From positions 16,261,001 through 16,325,000 of the forward strand of contig NC_088327.1 of NCBI RefSeq assembly GCF_036884655.1: a stretch of 64,000 nt of DNA. Reading direction: 5' to 3'. The translations under genes were made by a program, and so were the position numbers. The stretch's first letter is position 1, and each line of letters opens with the position of its first letter. Origin of the DNA: Musa acuminata AAA Group (lineage: Eukaryota; Streptophyta; Magnoliopsida; Zingiberales; Musaceae). Below are positions 41,838 through 52,218 of this stretch, in pieces. Below the pieces are notes generated by a model. That model was not told where the DNA came from, searched no databases, and was given only the letters and a program-made list of their open reading frames with translations.

Positions 41838-43090
41838 ATGAGTGGTTGAAGTTTGAGGTACAATCGATAAGTATTCTAAATTACGTTAAAAATGGAAGAA
41901 TGTGATTACATTGGTTCAGAAAATAAACCTGAAAGCGTGTCAAGTTCAATTTAGAAATGCATAGAATCACTATAAATAAATCAAAAAAATTATGGATTCA
42001 CTGTTGCCCATTTTGGTGAAAGTTTGAGGTTCAATGAATGCCTACTCCGAAGTCATTGCAAATTGTGCCTAATAGGGCTAAAAAAGAATATAAAATCACC
42101 AAACACAGAAAATGCATGAATTTATTGTTGACTTACTATTGGAAATTTTTGATTGAGACTAAAAGTCTATTTAGATCATTTATGATATTTCTTTGGTGGC
42201 CAAAAATACTATAACAGGCGAAAAAATTATTATCGAGGAATAATCTGAATATTTTTTAAATTAGAAATACTATTCGAAAAGTAAAATAAAATAAAATGGG
42301 AGATATTATCCAAGAAATATCCAAAATGTGGGTTATTTTTTAAGGGAGATCGCCCTTGTTATTACCTACCTATCCATGGTGAAAGTTTGAGGTGCAATCC
42401 ATTACCTATTTCAAAGTGTTGTACCAATACTATACTTAGTCACATGATCAACCTAAAGACATGCCATATTGGACTTAAAAAGTCCCTAAAATCATCAAAT
42501 ATATAGAAAAATCTATTTATTTATTATTGAGACATCTTTGCTTGTTTGTGGTAAAAGTTTGAGGTTCAATGGATGAGTATTTCAAAGTTATCATATTTGA
42601 CTTAAAAATTTATAAGATTATTAAGAATACAGAAATCTATTAATTCCCTATTGATGTTTGTTGCTCATCTATGGTGAAATTCTAAATTAATTTGTAAACA
42701 TGCTAATATTAACTAAATAAGTCTCTAAAATTATTGTAAAAGAAAAATCCTATGAACTTGCTATTAAGTTATTGTAAGTCATTTGTGGTGAAAGCCTAAA
42801 GTGCAAATGATATTACTCACCTGAAGTCACAGTGATCCATACACAAACACTGTTACACTTATGAAATTATTAGTCCCTAAAATCAAGTAAAAGCTAGAAA
42901 AACTAATTTGCTCACTATTTAGATATCATTGTTAATTTGTAGTGAAAGTTTGAGACACTTATTAGAACGCGATTATACTCGTTTATATAATCAACCTAAA
43001 AACATACCAAATTAATCTTAAAAAAAAATAGAAGAACCTCTGTCCATTTGTATGGGGAGTCTAAAGTGCAATTTGCACCTATTTCAAACT
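41838..43090. repeat. Decayed tandem array, unit about 175 bp
   Basis: The phrase GGTGAAAGTTTGAGGTTCAA, in diverged form, recurs at about 41843, 42013, 42375, 42553, 42672, 42788, 42940 and 43060. Between occurrences the same order of phrases is seen (AAAATCATCAAATA, TCTATTTATTTATTATTGA, ATTTCAAAGT). Spacings of about 175 bp at the left shorten to 115-150 bp at the right through deletions. The 360-bp gap between the second and third is explained by an inserted repeat (42140-42355). Confidence 0.6.
42140..42355. mobile_element. Short dispersed repeat inserted in the tandem array
   Basis: This segment interrupts one unit of the surrounding array and matches 22920-23090 (same orientation: GACCAAAG/GGCCAAAA, CTATAACAGG, AAAATAAAATGAGA-like and GGGAGAT). 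It is probably a MITE or similar. Termini and target duplication are not clear. Confidence 0.45.
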
Positions 43091-43151
43091 TACTTTTTTT
43101 TTTCTTCTCATTATGGTGAATCATATTTTCTAATCAAAATCCTTTAATTTG

Positions 43152-43157
<6 letters not shown>

Positions 43158-43195
<38 letters not shown>
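43158..43195. repeat. (ATA)n microsatellite
   Basis: About 12-13 AAT/ATA units. The flanking phrase GTGAATC(A/G)TATTTTCTAATCAAAA occurs at 43122 and again near 43782, about 660 bp away, which hints at an old larger duplication. Confidence 0.9.
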
Positions 43196-43197
<2 letters not shown>

Positions 43198-43890
43198 TGA
43201 ATTATTTTCCTATTCTCTCTTGAACTCTTGTTTTTGAATATTTGATTTATCAATGAGTGTTTCCATGAGAATAATCACTTAGGTTGTTTCACTAAAAAAA
43301 TATTAGTTTAATTGTTTGTTGTCACTCTAATTGAATCATTTTATGCACCACAATGGTCGGACATAATATTAAAAAAATAATCAACATAATTTTAGGAGTG
43401 ACAACATCAACTACAGTTGATCATATTTCCTCGTTTAAAAATCTTAGAAACATGGAGGACAATGATTAATTGAATTATTTTCTTGAGTGTCATCAAACAA
43501 CTCTAACACCATAAAGAGACGAAACAATATTGTTGAGAATGATGATTCGTTCAGGGTTGTGTGTATATTTAGAATGTGAGGGCATAAAATGCAAAACCAT
43601 CAACCTAACAATATTCGAATTATTTATTTAAGGATTCTTATTTTGAATTATTTTCATGAGAATAATCATTCGAGACATTTCCTTAGAAATCTTCATTTTA
43701 ATAGTTTCCTCGACATTAGATCAATTATTTATTGCACAACAATGCTAAGAAGGAAAAACAATTAATCAAATTTTTTATAGTGAATCGTATTTTCTAATCA
43801 AAAATCCAAAAAAATATATATATGACAATAATGAATTAAATTGGAAATTTCTCGGTTAAATTTACTTGTACGCCATCACCAAAGAAGACA
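43196..43890. other. AT-rich intergenic DNA before PIP2 copy 2
   Basis: No gene seen. Loose repeats of ATGAGAATAATCA(C/T)T occur at 43266 and 43657. Confidence 0.4.
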
Positions 43891-43904
43891 CTCTTCTCAT
43901 GCAC

Positions 43905-43910
43905 TATAAA
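43905..43910 (+). promoter_or_regulatory. TATA box of PIP2 copy 2
   Basis: TATAAA lies 70 bp before the ATG within a unit related to the duplicated TATA unit of PIP2 copy 1. The leader is pyrimidine-rich. Confidence 0.6.
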
Positions 43911-43974
43911 TCTCTATGATCTTCTCGTTCTCTTTCTTCTCACAGAAACCCATTTCTCCTGCGAGATACGAGAG

Positions 43975-44269
43975 ATGACGGACGAAGTAAGGGTAGTGAC
44001 GGAGCACCCACCAGCGCCACTCTTCGACGTGGGGGAGCTCAAGCTCTGGTCCTTCTATCGTGCTCTCATCGCTGAGTTCGTTGCCACCCTCCTGTTCCTC
44101 TATGTCCTCGTGGCCACCGTCATCGGCCACAAAGCCGAGTCTCTAGGCAACCACTGCGGCGGCGTCGGCCTCCTTGGGATCGCTTGGGCTGTCGGCGGCA
44201 TGATCTTTCTTCTCGTCTACTGCACCGCCGGCATCTCTGGTCGGTCCTCTCGCTGCACTAATCTTAGCT

Positions 44270-44306
<37 letters not shown>

Positions 44307-46570
44307 CATTTGACGCGTTGCTATTGGCATGATTCCGATCAGGTGGACACATCAACCCGGCCGTCACATTTGGTCTTCTCCTAGGTCGAAAGGTGTCGGT
44401 GTTGCGGGCGGTGTCGTACATGGTGGCGCAGTGTGCGGGCGCCATATGCGGCGTCGGAATCGCGAGGGCTATAATGAAACACCAGTTCGATGCTTTCGGC
44501 GGCGGGACTAACGTGGTGGCCTTATGCTACTCCAACGGTGCTGCGCTTGGCGCTGAGATCATCGGCACCTTCGTGCTCGTCTACACCGTCTTCACTGCCA
44601 CCGACCCCACGCGCAACGCCCGTGACTCCCACGTTCCGGTACGTGTCCTCCGATCCCACGTGCAGGAGCCCCTCCCTTCGCGACCATGCAGAGAGTAATT
44701 TCTTGAGCTTCGATGTAGGTGTTGGCGCCTCTATCGATTGGCTTTGCGGTGTTTTTGGTGCACTTGGCGACGATTCCGATCACAGGCACAGGTATCAACC
44801 CGGCAAGGAGCCTCGGAGCTGCTGTCATTTACAACAGACGGAAGGCATGGAATGATCAGGTAAGTTCGTCTTGGACAAATTTCATATAGTATAAATGATA
44901 ACTAAAAGCTCTTCCTCCATATCATAATCTCTCCATCTATCAAATCGGACATCTTTTGGCTCTACCTTATTTCTCCAAGTCAACTCTTTTTTATGAGGCG
45001 TCAAACCAAGAGTTTGACTTTATCTATGAAATATCAAACTTCCTAAATATGAAATGTTATAAAATTTTCAAAACTCCAGTGAGTCGGTCTATCTAATTTA
45101 CCTCAAATTAATTTTGAACCAATCTCCAAAAAATAAAATAAATGATCGAAATAATAATAATAATATAGAATCTTTTTACTTCAAAATTAATGAGACTTTT
45201 TTTACTTGGAAATATCCAAGAGTAGTATTATTATTTTTGTCAACATCAGCTATATCTTCCACATCTTTAAATACCGAAAACATGCTATATCTTTTAGATC
45301 TTCAAACACCAAGAACTTGTCTCGATTTGCAATGTCTTTTGTATAAGGAGGTAAAAATATTTTATGATACCAACAAAATTAAAATCATCTACTATAAGAA
45401 AATTCATGTTGGAAACTACTTAATCTGAATTTTATTTTTGCCTTCAAACTCAACAAGAATATTATTGAAAAATCTATCTCTTTTTTCATTCTCATCTTTT
45501 TTTTTTTATTTGTTAAATTTTTTTTTATGTTTTCGCTTGATTATGAATCATGTTCTTCTTTTGGTTTATTTTCTATTAGTGTAGGAGGATATACACTTTT
45601 CATATATATGTTCTAAAATTAATCAGACTTCTCTAGAGATCCACGGAAACAATACATTCGCTTGCTTAAGAGATTAATCGTAGTGCTCTCTTCTTCTCTT
45701 TTAGATATCAATGAATATTTCTTTCAATCCTTAAGAAAAAGAGTTCACTGTAATTTTTCATCTTAAATAATCGATTCCATCATATCTACATAATAAGATT
45801 ATACCAAAAGATTAAAAAAAATAATATCTATGCATTCAGTATAATTTTTTTGAATGGGAGTTTGCCTCTCAATGTCTCATCTATCTTTTTCTATCAATTA
45901 TCACATCATTATGTCCATTATCTATTTGTTACTATAATCCAATATTTCTATTACCTTGTTGATTATGATATCTCCTCCGAGGGTTAAAAAGATTAAATTA
46001 TCGTTTTCACCATTGATGTTGAAGATCAAGCTAGCCCTGATTCCATGATGGTGAATTTCTAAGGAGATATGATCAAATTTAACACAATATAGAGAAAAAA
46101 TGATCTAACAATATATTAGAGATAGTGTTGATAAAAAACTCTTATCCATATCAATAATAATTTATAGTCTTTCTTTCTTCTTGGTTTTACCCTATATCTC
46201 TCTTGAACACTCCATGCATTTATATTAGTCATTTGATTTTGCCTAAGACTGTGAGTCCTAATTTAATTAAGATACGTAAATAAATTTTAATCTAATCATA
46301 AAACCTAATTTATGATTCCAACCGCTACTTGTGTATCTCAAAAGTCTTAAAACTTGCATTGGTTTCAATCTCAAGAGTTCAAAGGTACCACCACCTTATC
46401 TGGCTTCTCCATTCCCTTTGCTGCAGTGGATCTTCTGGGTGGGTCCCTTCATCGGAGCTGCGGCCGCCGCGCTGTACCACGAGTACGTGTTGAAGTCAGC
46501 GGCTATCAAGGCCTTCCGCAGGAGCACCGCAACACCTGAAGCATCAGCTCCTCGTCCTCCTCCTCCGTGA
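43975..46570 (+). CDS. PIP2: Plasma membrane aquaporin PIP2-like, tandem copy 2 with altered filter
   Basis: Exons are 43975-44239, 44343-44638, 44719-44859 and 46427-46570, giving 281 aa. Exon 2 and exon 3 lengths are identical to copy 1 (296 and 141 bp), so the two are tandem duplicates. NPA boxes are intact (93-95 and 214-216), as are H202, T211, R217 and loop D RDSHVPV. The Phe of helix 2 that lines the aromatic/Arg filter (F82 in copy 1, AWAFGG) is Val73 here (AWAVGG). The N-terminus is nine residues shorter. The C-terminus ends in a Pro-rich tail ([11 protein letters not shown]), not the FRSN-like phosphorylation site. Helix 6 keeps the standard GPFIGA. Intron 3 is 1567 bp against 84 bp in copy 1. 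A wider or differently selective pore is possible. It still belongs clearly to the PIP family. Confidence 0.93.
44860..46426 (+). other. Expanded intron 3 of PIP2 copy 2
   Basis: AT-rich, with no open frame resembling a known protein and no clear terminal repeats. It contains several long T and A runs and probably decayed transposon sequence. The splice sites (CAG/GTAAGT and CTGCAG/TGG) are strong. Confidence 0.5.
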
Positions 46571-47100
46571 ACACAAACACTAATGATAGCTTAACTTTAA
46601 GCATTTTAATTAGTATTGATATGTCTTTTTTCTCTTTATATTCTCATAAAACAAACACCGAAGAAACAGAAATTTGCTATCACCGATGTGCGTCTCTTTT
46701 CATATATACCGTACGATATAATGGACTTTACCTGTAGCCATCATCGGATCATTATTCTCTCCTCCCATCTCTGCTTCTCGACCCAATCCAGGGAGAGGAT
46801 CGAGGGTGCTGTGGCCTCTCATGGACCTCACACAGGCGGACCCCATCAATGGGTCCGATGGATGACTCACCCCTGAGAAGAGATTCATCACCCCGAGCTC
46901 TTAAAGACTGGTCCGGTCCGCCCCGGCCGGTTGTTGTTCTCGAACGTTCTCCCGTGCGACGCTCTTGGTCGGATAACTTATCCCCTCGAGCACAACAACA
47001 GATGCACACTCGGCGCTCTCCTTGTTGCTCCTACCCAGTATTGCCCTCTGACTTGTCCGGTAGATTACGGCCCCTCGCGAGACAGCGCACCGCGATCCCC
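46571..47100. other. Intergenic DNA between PIP2 copy 2 and the small-gene array
   Basis: The first part is the PIP2 3' UTR. From about 46790 the sequence turns GC-rich without a coding signature that I recognise. Confidence 0.4.
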
Positions 47101-47112
47101 GAGTCGGTTCCC
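47101..47112 (+). promoter_or_regulatory. Shared AGTCGGTT motif, small gene 1
   Basis: GAGTCGGTTCCC, 141 bp before the ATG; the reverse strand reads ACCGAC, the DRE/CRT core. A TATAA lies at 47178-47182. Confidence 0.5.
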
Positions 47113-47252
47113 TATCACCAACTACAACACCAGGGGGGGCTCATCTCAACCATTGCGCACCGTAGGAAGCGAAACGATATAACCCCGCTTCCCCCAATGG
47201 AAGAGCGGCACGCGAAACTCCGTTGGAAGGAAGCACCCGAGAGCGGAGCGAC

Positions 47253-47627
47253 ATGGAGGAAACCCTCGATCTCCACCCGACGCGACCGTCCTCCTCCTGC
47301 TCCACCACCGCCTGCCGCGGCCTCTTCACCGCCACCGAGCTCGCCGCAGCGGAGCTGCTCGTCCAACTCAGCGGCAGCAGCGCCTCCTTCTCCGCCGCCG
47401 CGACAGCGGAGGATCGCGCCTCGTCGTCGTCCCCCCGGTCCGTGAACGCGCGGCCGCCGCCCGAAACAACGATCCTTCCTGAGAACGAGGAAGAAGAGGA
47501 GACGGGGCCGTGGAGGAGGAATCGGCGGTACCGCCCGATCGCCGACCTCTACGCGGTCACGCTTCCCGCCGTGAAGAGGTGCGGCGAGCAGCGGCGTGAA
47601 AGGAAGAGAAGGATGAAGGAGAATTAA
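47253..47627 (+). CDS. Small plant protein of unknown function, tandem copy 1
   Basis: Single exon, 124 aa. Three parts can be seen. An N-terminal amphipathic segment (TELAAAELLVQLSGSSASFS) follows a Cys/Ser-rich start. A Ser-, Pro- and Glu-rich linker comes next (SSSSPRSVNARPPPE, then EEEEE). A basic-aromatic motif GPWRRNRRYRPIADLYAVT sits near 92-110. The C-terminus is strongly basic (RRERKRRMKEN) and could act as a nuclear localisation signal. Three paralogues follow on the same strand. I do not recognise a named family, and similar plant-specific proteins are annotated as uncharacterised. The ATG at 47253 lies in the same place as in the paralogues. Confidence 0.78.
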   Translation: MEETLDLHPTRPSSSCSTTACRGLFTATELAAAELLVQLSGSSASFSAAATAEDRASSSSPRSVNARPPPETTILPENEEEEETGPWRRNRRYRPIADLYAVTLPAVKRCGEQRRERKRRMKEN

Positions 47628-48593
47628 GTCCATGATGATCGCTACTTTCGGTGGTGTGCAATAGAGGAGAGGGCGTCGAAGAGTTGATGCCGTCTCAGCC
47701 CCCAGCGAGTTTGGGGTTTAATCGGCTTTGAATTGGGTTGCTATGTGTATCAGAGACGGACTAATATGTAAATACATGTTGTGGAATGAAGGCAAAAACA
47801 CCAGCCTTTGGTGATCCGTGGAGCACACGCAGTTTGCAGTGGATGTCAACACACACGTCTCTGTGCTTCCGAAAGAAGAAAACTTATTTCGTTCTATTCT
47901 CTAACCATAAGGAGGCACAGAGAGAGAGAGAGAGAGAGAAGAAAGTCTTAAGTGGTTATTAAGAACTTACGATCAGGATTAGACGTTGAGTGTTCTTAAC
48001 CCTAAAAAAGATTGTTTTGGTAAGTCGGGACTTAATTATCTAGATGAGAAGAGAATAATCTCTGTAAAAGAAATATAATCTATTACAAGATAATATCCTC
48101 GATCATTTAACTATATTGATATATCATGATATGCCTCGTCAGAGATGAAATGAAGTTAATGGGATGGATTACGGTTGAGCATGACTTTACCTAATTTTTA
48201 GATACGACTGTTTGGACGTACCCTTCCTAGTGACCGTCCCCTTTCTCTATGACGTGCCACGCAGCCAGAAACGACACGGTTGACTTTCTCTGTGTGGAAT
48301 GTCACTTGTAAGTAAACTTCCGTAAATAAAATTAAAAATTAAGACGGACGATAATTCGACGTAAATGAAGTCCAGTTAGGATAAATCTGTGTCGGTTTAG
48401 CCGGAGAGTCGGTCACACCAAGTAGATTTCACGGGAGACTAATAGTTATTCGAGTCCTTTGGAAAGGGATGCCTCTCCATTGAGAAAACGGATGAAGAAG
48501 AAGACTTCCCTCCGACGGAAACCTCACGGCTGACAACTCTCAGCCCACTTTTCTCCTCGCTTAAGTCCACCCGCGGGACACCACACCGGATCT
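47628..48593. other. Spacer between small genes 1 and 2
   Basis: The 3' UTR of copy 1, then AT-richer DNA with a GA run at 47918-47939, and the promoter of copy 2 from about 48200, including a TTGAC W-box-type motif at 48282 that recurs before copy 3 (49328). Confidence 0.4.
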
Positions 48594-48605
48594 AAGTCGG
48601 TTCGC
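48594..48605 (+). promoter_or_regulatory. Shared AGTCGGTT motif, small gene 2
   Basis: AAGTCGGTTCGC, 122 bp before the ATG. CACCCGCGGGACACC lies just upstream (48568-48582) and is shared with copy 3. Confidence 0.5.
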
Positions 48606-48726
48606 TATTACCAACGCCGAGCGAATTATTCCCCGACCATAGAAAAAATAATAAAGCATGGAAACCCGTTTGATCCAATAAAACAGACGGCACGCGAAAC
48701 CCCCCGTCGCAAGGAAGCCGGGAGCC

Positions 48727-49059
48727 ATGGAAGGAACCCTCCACCTGGCCCCGGTGTACCCGCCCTCCTCTGCCACCGAGGTCGCCGCAGCGGAGCTGCT
48801 CGTCCAGCTCAGCGGCAGCAGCGCCTCCTTCTCCGCCGCCGCGGCGGAGGACCGTGCCTCGTCCTCCTCTTCCTCGTCTCCCGGGTCCGGGAACGCGAAA
48901 CGGCAGCCCCCCGAGATAAAGATCTTCCCGGAGAAGGAGGAGGAGACGGGTCCCTGGCGGAGGACGCGGCGGTACCGCCCGATCGCCCTCCTCTACGCGT
49001 CCACGCGGCCCCTCCATGGCCGGGATCGCGACAACAAGAGGCGGACGAAGGATAGCTAA
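48727..49059 (+). CDS. Small plant protein of unknown function, tandem copy 2
   Basis: Single exon, 110 aa. The layout matches copy 1: ATEVAAAELLVQLSGSSASFS, a long Ser run, an acidic patch (EKEEE), the GPWRRTRRYRPIALLYAST motif (Leu for Asp in the IADLYA part) and a basic tail (RDRDNKRRTKDS). The first half is almost identical to copy 1, and these two are the closest pair in the array. Function unknown. Confidence 0.77.
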   Translation: MEGTLHLAPVYPPSSATEVAAAELLVQLSGSSASFSAAAAEDRASSSSSSSPGSGNAKRQPPEIKIFPEKEEETGPWRRTRRYRPIALLYASTRPLHGRDRDNKRRTKDS

Positions 49060-49628
49060 CTCCATGCCCTAGGATTTCCGCACCATAGGACTACTTTTCG
49101 TGGGAGCCGATTACGGCTTGGGGTTTAGACAAAAGTAGTGTGTAAGCTTTTACATGATCCGTAAAGCATTGTCATGTAAACAAACCAACCACAATAACAT
49201 TACGGTTTGAGCTGCTCGGTCTAACCTTACTCGACAGACTCGAGTGCACCAAGTCGACGAATGGGATGGAATCGGATCGAGCGTGAGTTCACGACTCCTT
49301 TCTCCATGACTCGGAAAGCTCACGCGGTTGACCTTCTCCGTTTCCTATATGTCATTTCGAACGAATCTTTGGATAATATTAGTTTGGCTCGAATCCAATC
49401 AAATGCTACAACCTTTGGGCTCGCGCACGACAGATCGCGATGGTCTTACCAAACAAAAAGTTCTGTTGTTCTTCAATTCACTTTTAAAATTTTGAGTTCA
49501 TGGTTTTTCATTTCTTTCATATAAAATTATTTCATATTAGATTTACCAAAGAGAAAGTTCTGTTGTTTCATACATTAGGTTTATTTTATACTAGATTTAC
49601 CAAAATAGAAAATTGTTTGGCCTGACGG
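49060..49628. other. Spacer between small genes 2 and 3
   Basis: No coding sequence recognised. It holds the 3' UTR of copy 2 and the distal promoter of copy 3. Confidence 0.4.
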
Positions 49629-49783
49629 TCACCCGCGGGACACCGGAAACACGACACATCATGAAAGTAATCCTATTCCGAGTCGGAAATAGAAAATGAA
49701 AATGGCTTGGCGTTACGCTCACCCGCGGGACACCGGAAACACGACGCATCATGGAAGTAATCCATCCGATTCCGAGTCGGTTT
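49629..49783 (+). repeat. 90-bp tandem duplication in the promoter of small gene 3
   Basis: The unit beginning TCACCCGCGGGACACCGGAA occurs at 49629 and 49719 and ends in CCGAGTCGG both times. It contains the block shared with the promoter of copy 2. Only the second copy keeps the full AGTCGGTT (49774-49785). Confidence 0.8.
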
Positions 49784-49785
49784 CC
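49774..49785 (+). promoter_or_regulatory. Shared AGTCGGTT motif, small gene 3
   Basis: GAGTCGGTTTCC, 129 bp before the ATG, followed by a TATAAG box at 49821-49826. Confidence 0.5.
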
Positions 49786-49913
49786 GTTTCCCAAGCCCAG
49801 TCGGATTTCCAGTAACGCTTTATAAGTACTTCCACGAAAAAGGAGGGGAACGAAACCATTGTCCGACCTCCCACCCCCCTCGAGCGCAGAGAAGAAAGCC
49901 GCGTCCGAGCGAC

Positions 49914-50243
49914 ATGGTGATGAACGCGCTAGTCGAAGCCAATCTCGCATCTCCTCCTTCTTCCTTCCTCGGCCATCGCTTCACCCCGGCCGAGCTAGCC
50001 GCCGCGGAGCAGCTCGTCCAGCTCAGCGGGAACCTGACCTCGTCGCCCTCCTCCTCCTCCTCCCTTGGATCCGTCGGCACTAAGCGGAAGACCCCGTCGG
50101 CGGCGGAGATGGAAGACGAGGTGGAGGAGATGGGTAGGCGGCGGAGGACGAAGTGGCGGTACCGCCTCGTCGCCGATCTCTACGCCGCCACGGAACAGAT
50201 GGATGGCGGCGGAAAGCGGAACAATTGCCTGCAGCGACGGTAA
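49914..50243 (+). CDS. Small plant protein of unknown function, tandem copy 3
   Basis: Single exon, 109 aa. It has TPAELAAAEQLVQLSGNLTS, a Ser-rich linker, KRKTPS (possible NLS), an acidic EDEVEEM patch, and a diverged motif RRRRTKWRYRLVADLYAAT, in which the GPW is lost and one residue is inserted. The N-terminus (MVMNALVEANLASPP) is not shared with the other copies, and Met3 is a possible alternative start. This is the most diverged member. Function unknown. Confidence 0.75.
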   Translation: MVMNALVEANLASPPSSFLGHRFTPAELAAAEQLVQLSGNLTSSPSSSSSLGSVGTKRKTPSAAEMEDEVEEMGRRRRTKWRYRLVADLYAATEQMDGGGKRNNCLQRR

Positions 50244-52116
50244 AAGAGGAGGAGATGGACTTGTAATCGTTCCTAGTTAGCTACCTGAGTAGATTTAGAT
50301 CATGAGACGCGGTGGCGCTCTGATTCGTCCGCCCTTCTCCCTGCGGCATTAGGCCATGCATGCATGCACTTGGCTAGATGTATGATTCTTCCTGTAACTT
50401 GTTCTGCACCTTCCCCATGTGTGCTTGTTAATGTCCTTGCTTAATACAAAAGAAAGCTCACTTCATCTCATCCAAGCACGAACGGCAGCGGCCAAGAAGC
50501 CGAGGAAGAAGAAAGGGTGGACGAGGACGAACCGTTTCCGGTGGCGTGATACTGACGATCACTGCTTTCAGGAAACAGTTTTAGGTGTCTGAAAACAAAA
50601 ACTGTTTCAGCCCCAACAACTACCTTTGCTTTTGCTTTTAGAAACAGAATAAACATTCAGGCAAAGGCTTCCGATCTCTGCTGATTCAAAACCCTCCACA
50701 ACCCCTACCATCTCAGCAGAGCTGTACAGAGACAAATTGATTGGACTTGGCATGGTAGGAAATGATGGCCAGTTCAAGATTTGCCCAGGGCAAATTAATA
50801 GCGGCGTACATCCACAATCCTCAAGTTCATGTCTTGACTCCTTATGTCTGTTTCGGAAACTACACGCCAATAGGTTTTCTCAAGTGGAGAACAGCCAAAC
50901 CGTGGTCGAGTTGTTCGTAATCTGCTTTAATACATAAAACGCCATCACCCACCATTGCAAGCAGGACGGCATGCGATGCTTCTTAACCACCTTAAATAGA
51001 AGACGGAGCTGAGTATCCGGATCTATCCGATCAACTTTAATCGGATTGGAACACTATGATTAAGTTCACAAGGGACATAGGCAGAAAATTAGATTCACAG
51101 GTTGGGTATGGATTTGTACAAAATTCACGGGCGGGTGCTCTTTATCTATAGCCAATTTGATGAAAAAAAGATTTAAATTCAATATATACATAATTTAGTA
51201 AATGAATTGGTCTTATGAGTCCAGTTTGCAATGAAATCCAGGACACATACTTATGGGTGTGTTTGTTTGGGTACATATTTATATTTTTATATATATTTAA
51301 AAAACACTTGAGTGAATATATAATTATTAAATACTTTCAGTGTTTGATAAACAATAAATAAAAATTATATTTTCAATATATATTGATGTAAATATTACTT
51401 GGTAAAACTATATCAAAAAGTTCATTATGATAAATTTACCCTTCTAAGAATTTTAATATTAATTCTAAAATGAATACATATTGTTCATTTAAATTGATTA
51501 ATTAATAAATGTATGTAATATTACAAAAAAAATCCGTGTGATCCAAATATATAATGAATAAAAATATAATCATACAAATAAAATAGGAAATAATATTTAA
51601 AAAGAAATAAATACAATTTTATTTCTAAAAATATATCATCAAGTGAGAGGAGTGGACGATGTGAAAATTAAGAGAAGGGAAGAAGATATGAGAATTAGAA
51701 TTTCTATCATGTAGTGATGATCTTATGATTTTAAAGAATGTCATCAGGTACTTTCAGAATACTACTCTAAGGTAATATCATAGTATTTACAATACAATAT
51801 CAAAATCAAATATAATTTTAAAAATATCAAATATTATTTGATATTTGAAATATTACATGACGCCTTCAGGACACGTTGGGCCCTTAGCAACAGATTGTGC
51901 CCAGTGGCTTGTATCTGTTCGTTGCCACGCCATCCGGCCCAACAGCTATCAAACCCGGCTTCGGACGCGCATCTCGGCTGACCGCCCATAGGAAACATTA
52001 ATACCTATACGACTCTTGTGGGGACAAAGGTGTCGATTGCAACGGCTGTTGCCATCATCACGGCCGTCAACAGGATCCCTGAGACGCCGTAACCCCCACA
52101 CCACTCCCCGTTGCCT
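50244..52116. other. Intergenic DNA between small genes 3 and 4
   Basis: No gene recognised. 50244-50460 is the probable 3' UTR of copy 3 (GCATGCATGCA near 50358). 51240-51870 is AT-rich and includes the inverse match to 34440-34660. Confidence 0.4.
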
Positions 52117-52128
52117 GAGTCGGTTCCT
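52117..52128 (+). promoter_or_regulatory. Shared AGTCGGTT motif, small gene 4
   Basis: GAGTCGGTTCCT, 91 bp before the ATG, followed by a TATATAA box at 52153-52159. Confidence 0.5.
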
Positions 52129-52218
52129 TTCCGGCCTTTGAATCCCACGACTTATATAACACACGCTACCGCAACACCACCACCACAAGGAATCCAACGG
52201 AGAGCGGAGAGGAACGCG

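Noticed and set aside
41838..43090. Regular repeats considered as a CRISPR-like array
   Set aside because: Units are long, diverged and lack constant repeats with unique spacers; this is nuclear plant DNA.
46849..47445. 198-codon frame overlapping small gene 1
   Set aside because: Different frame, starts in the promoter, no shared features with the paralogous loci.
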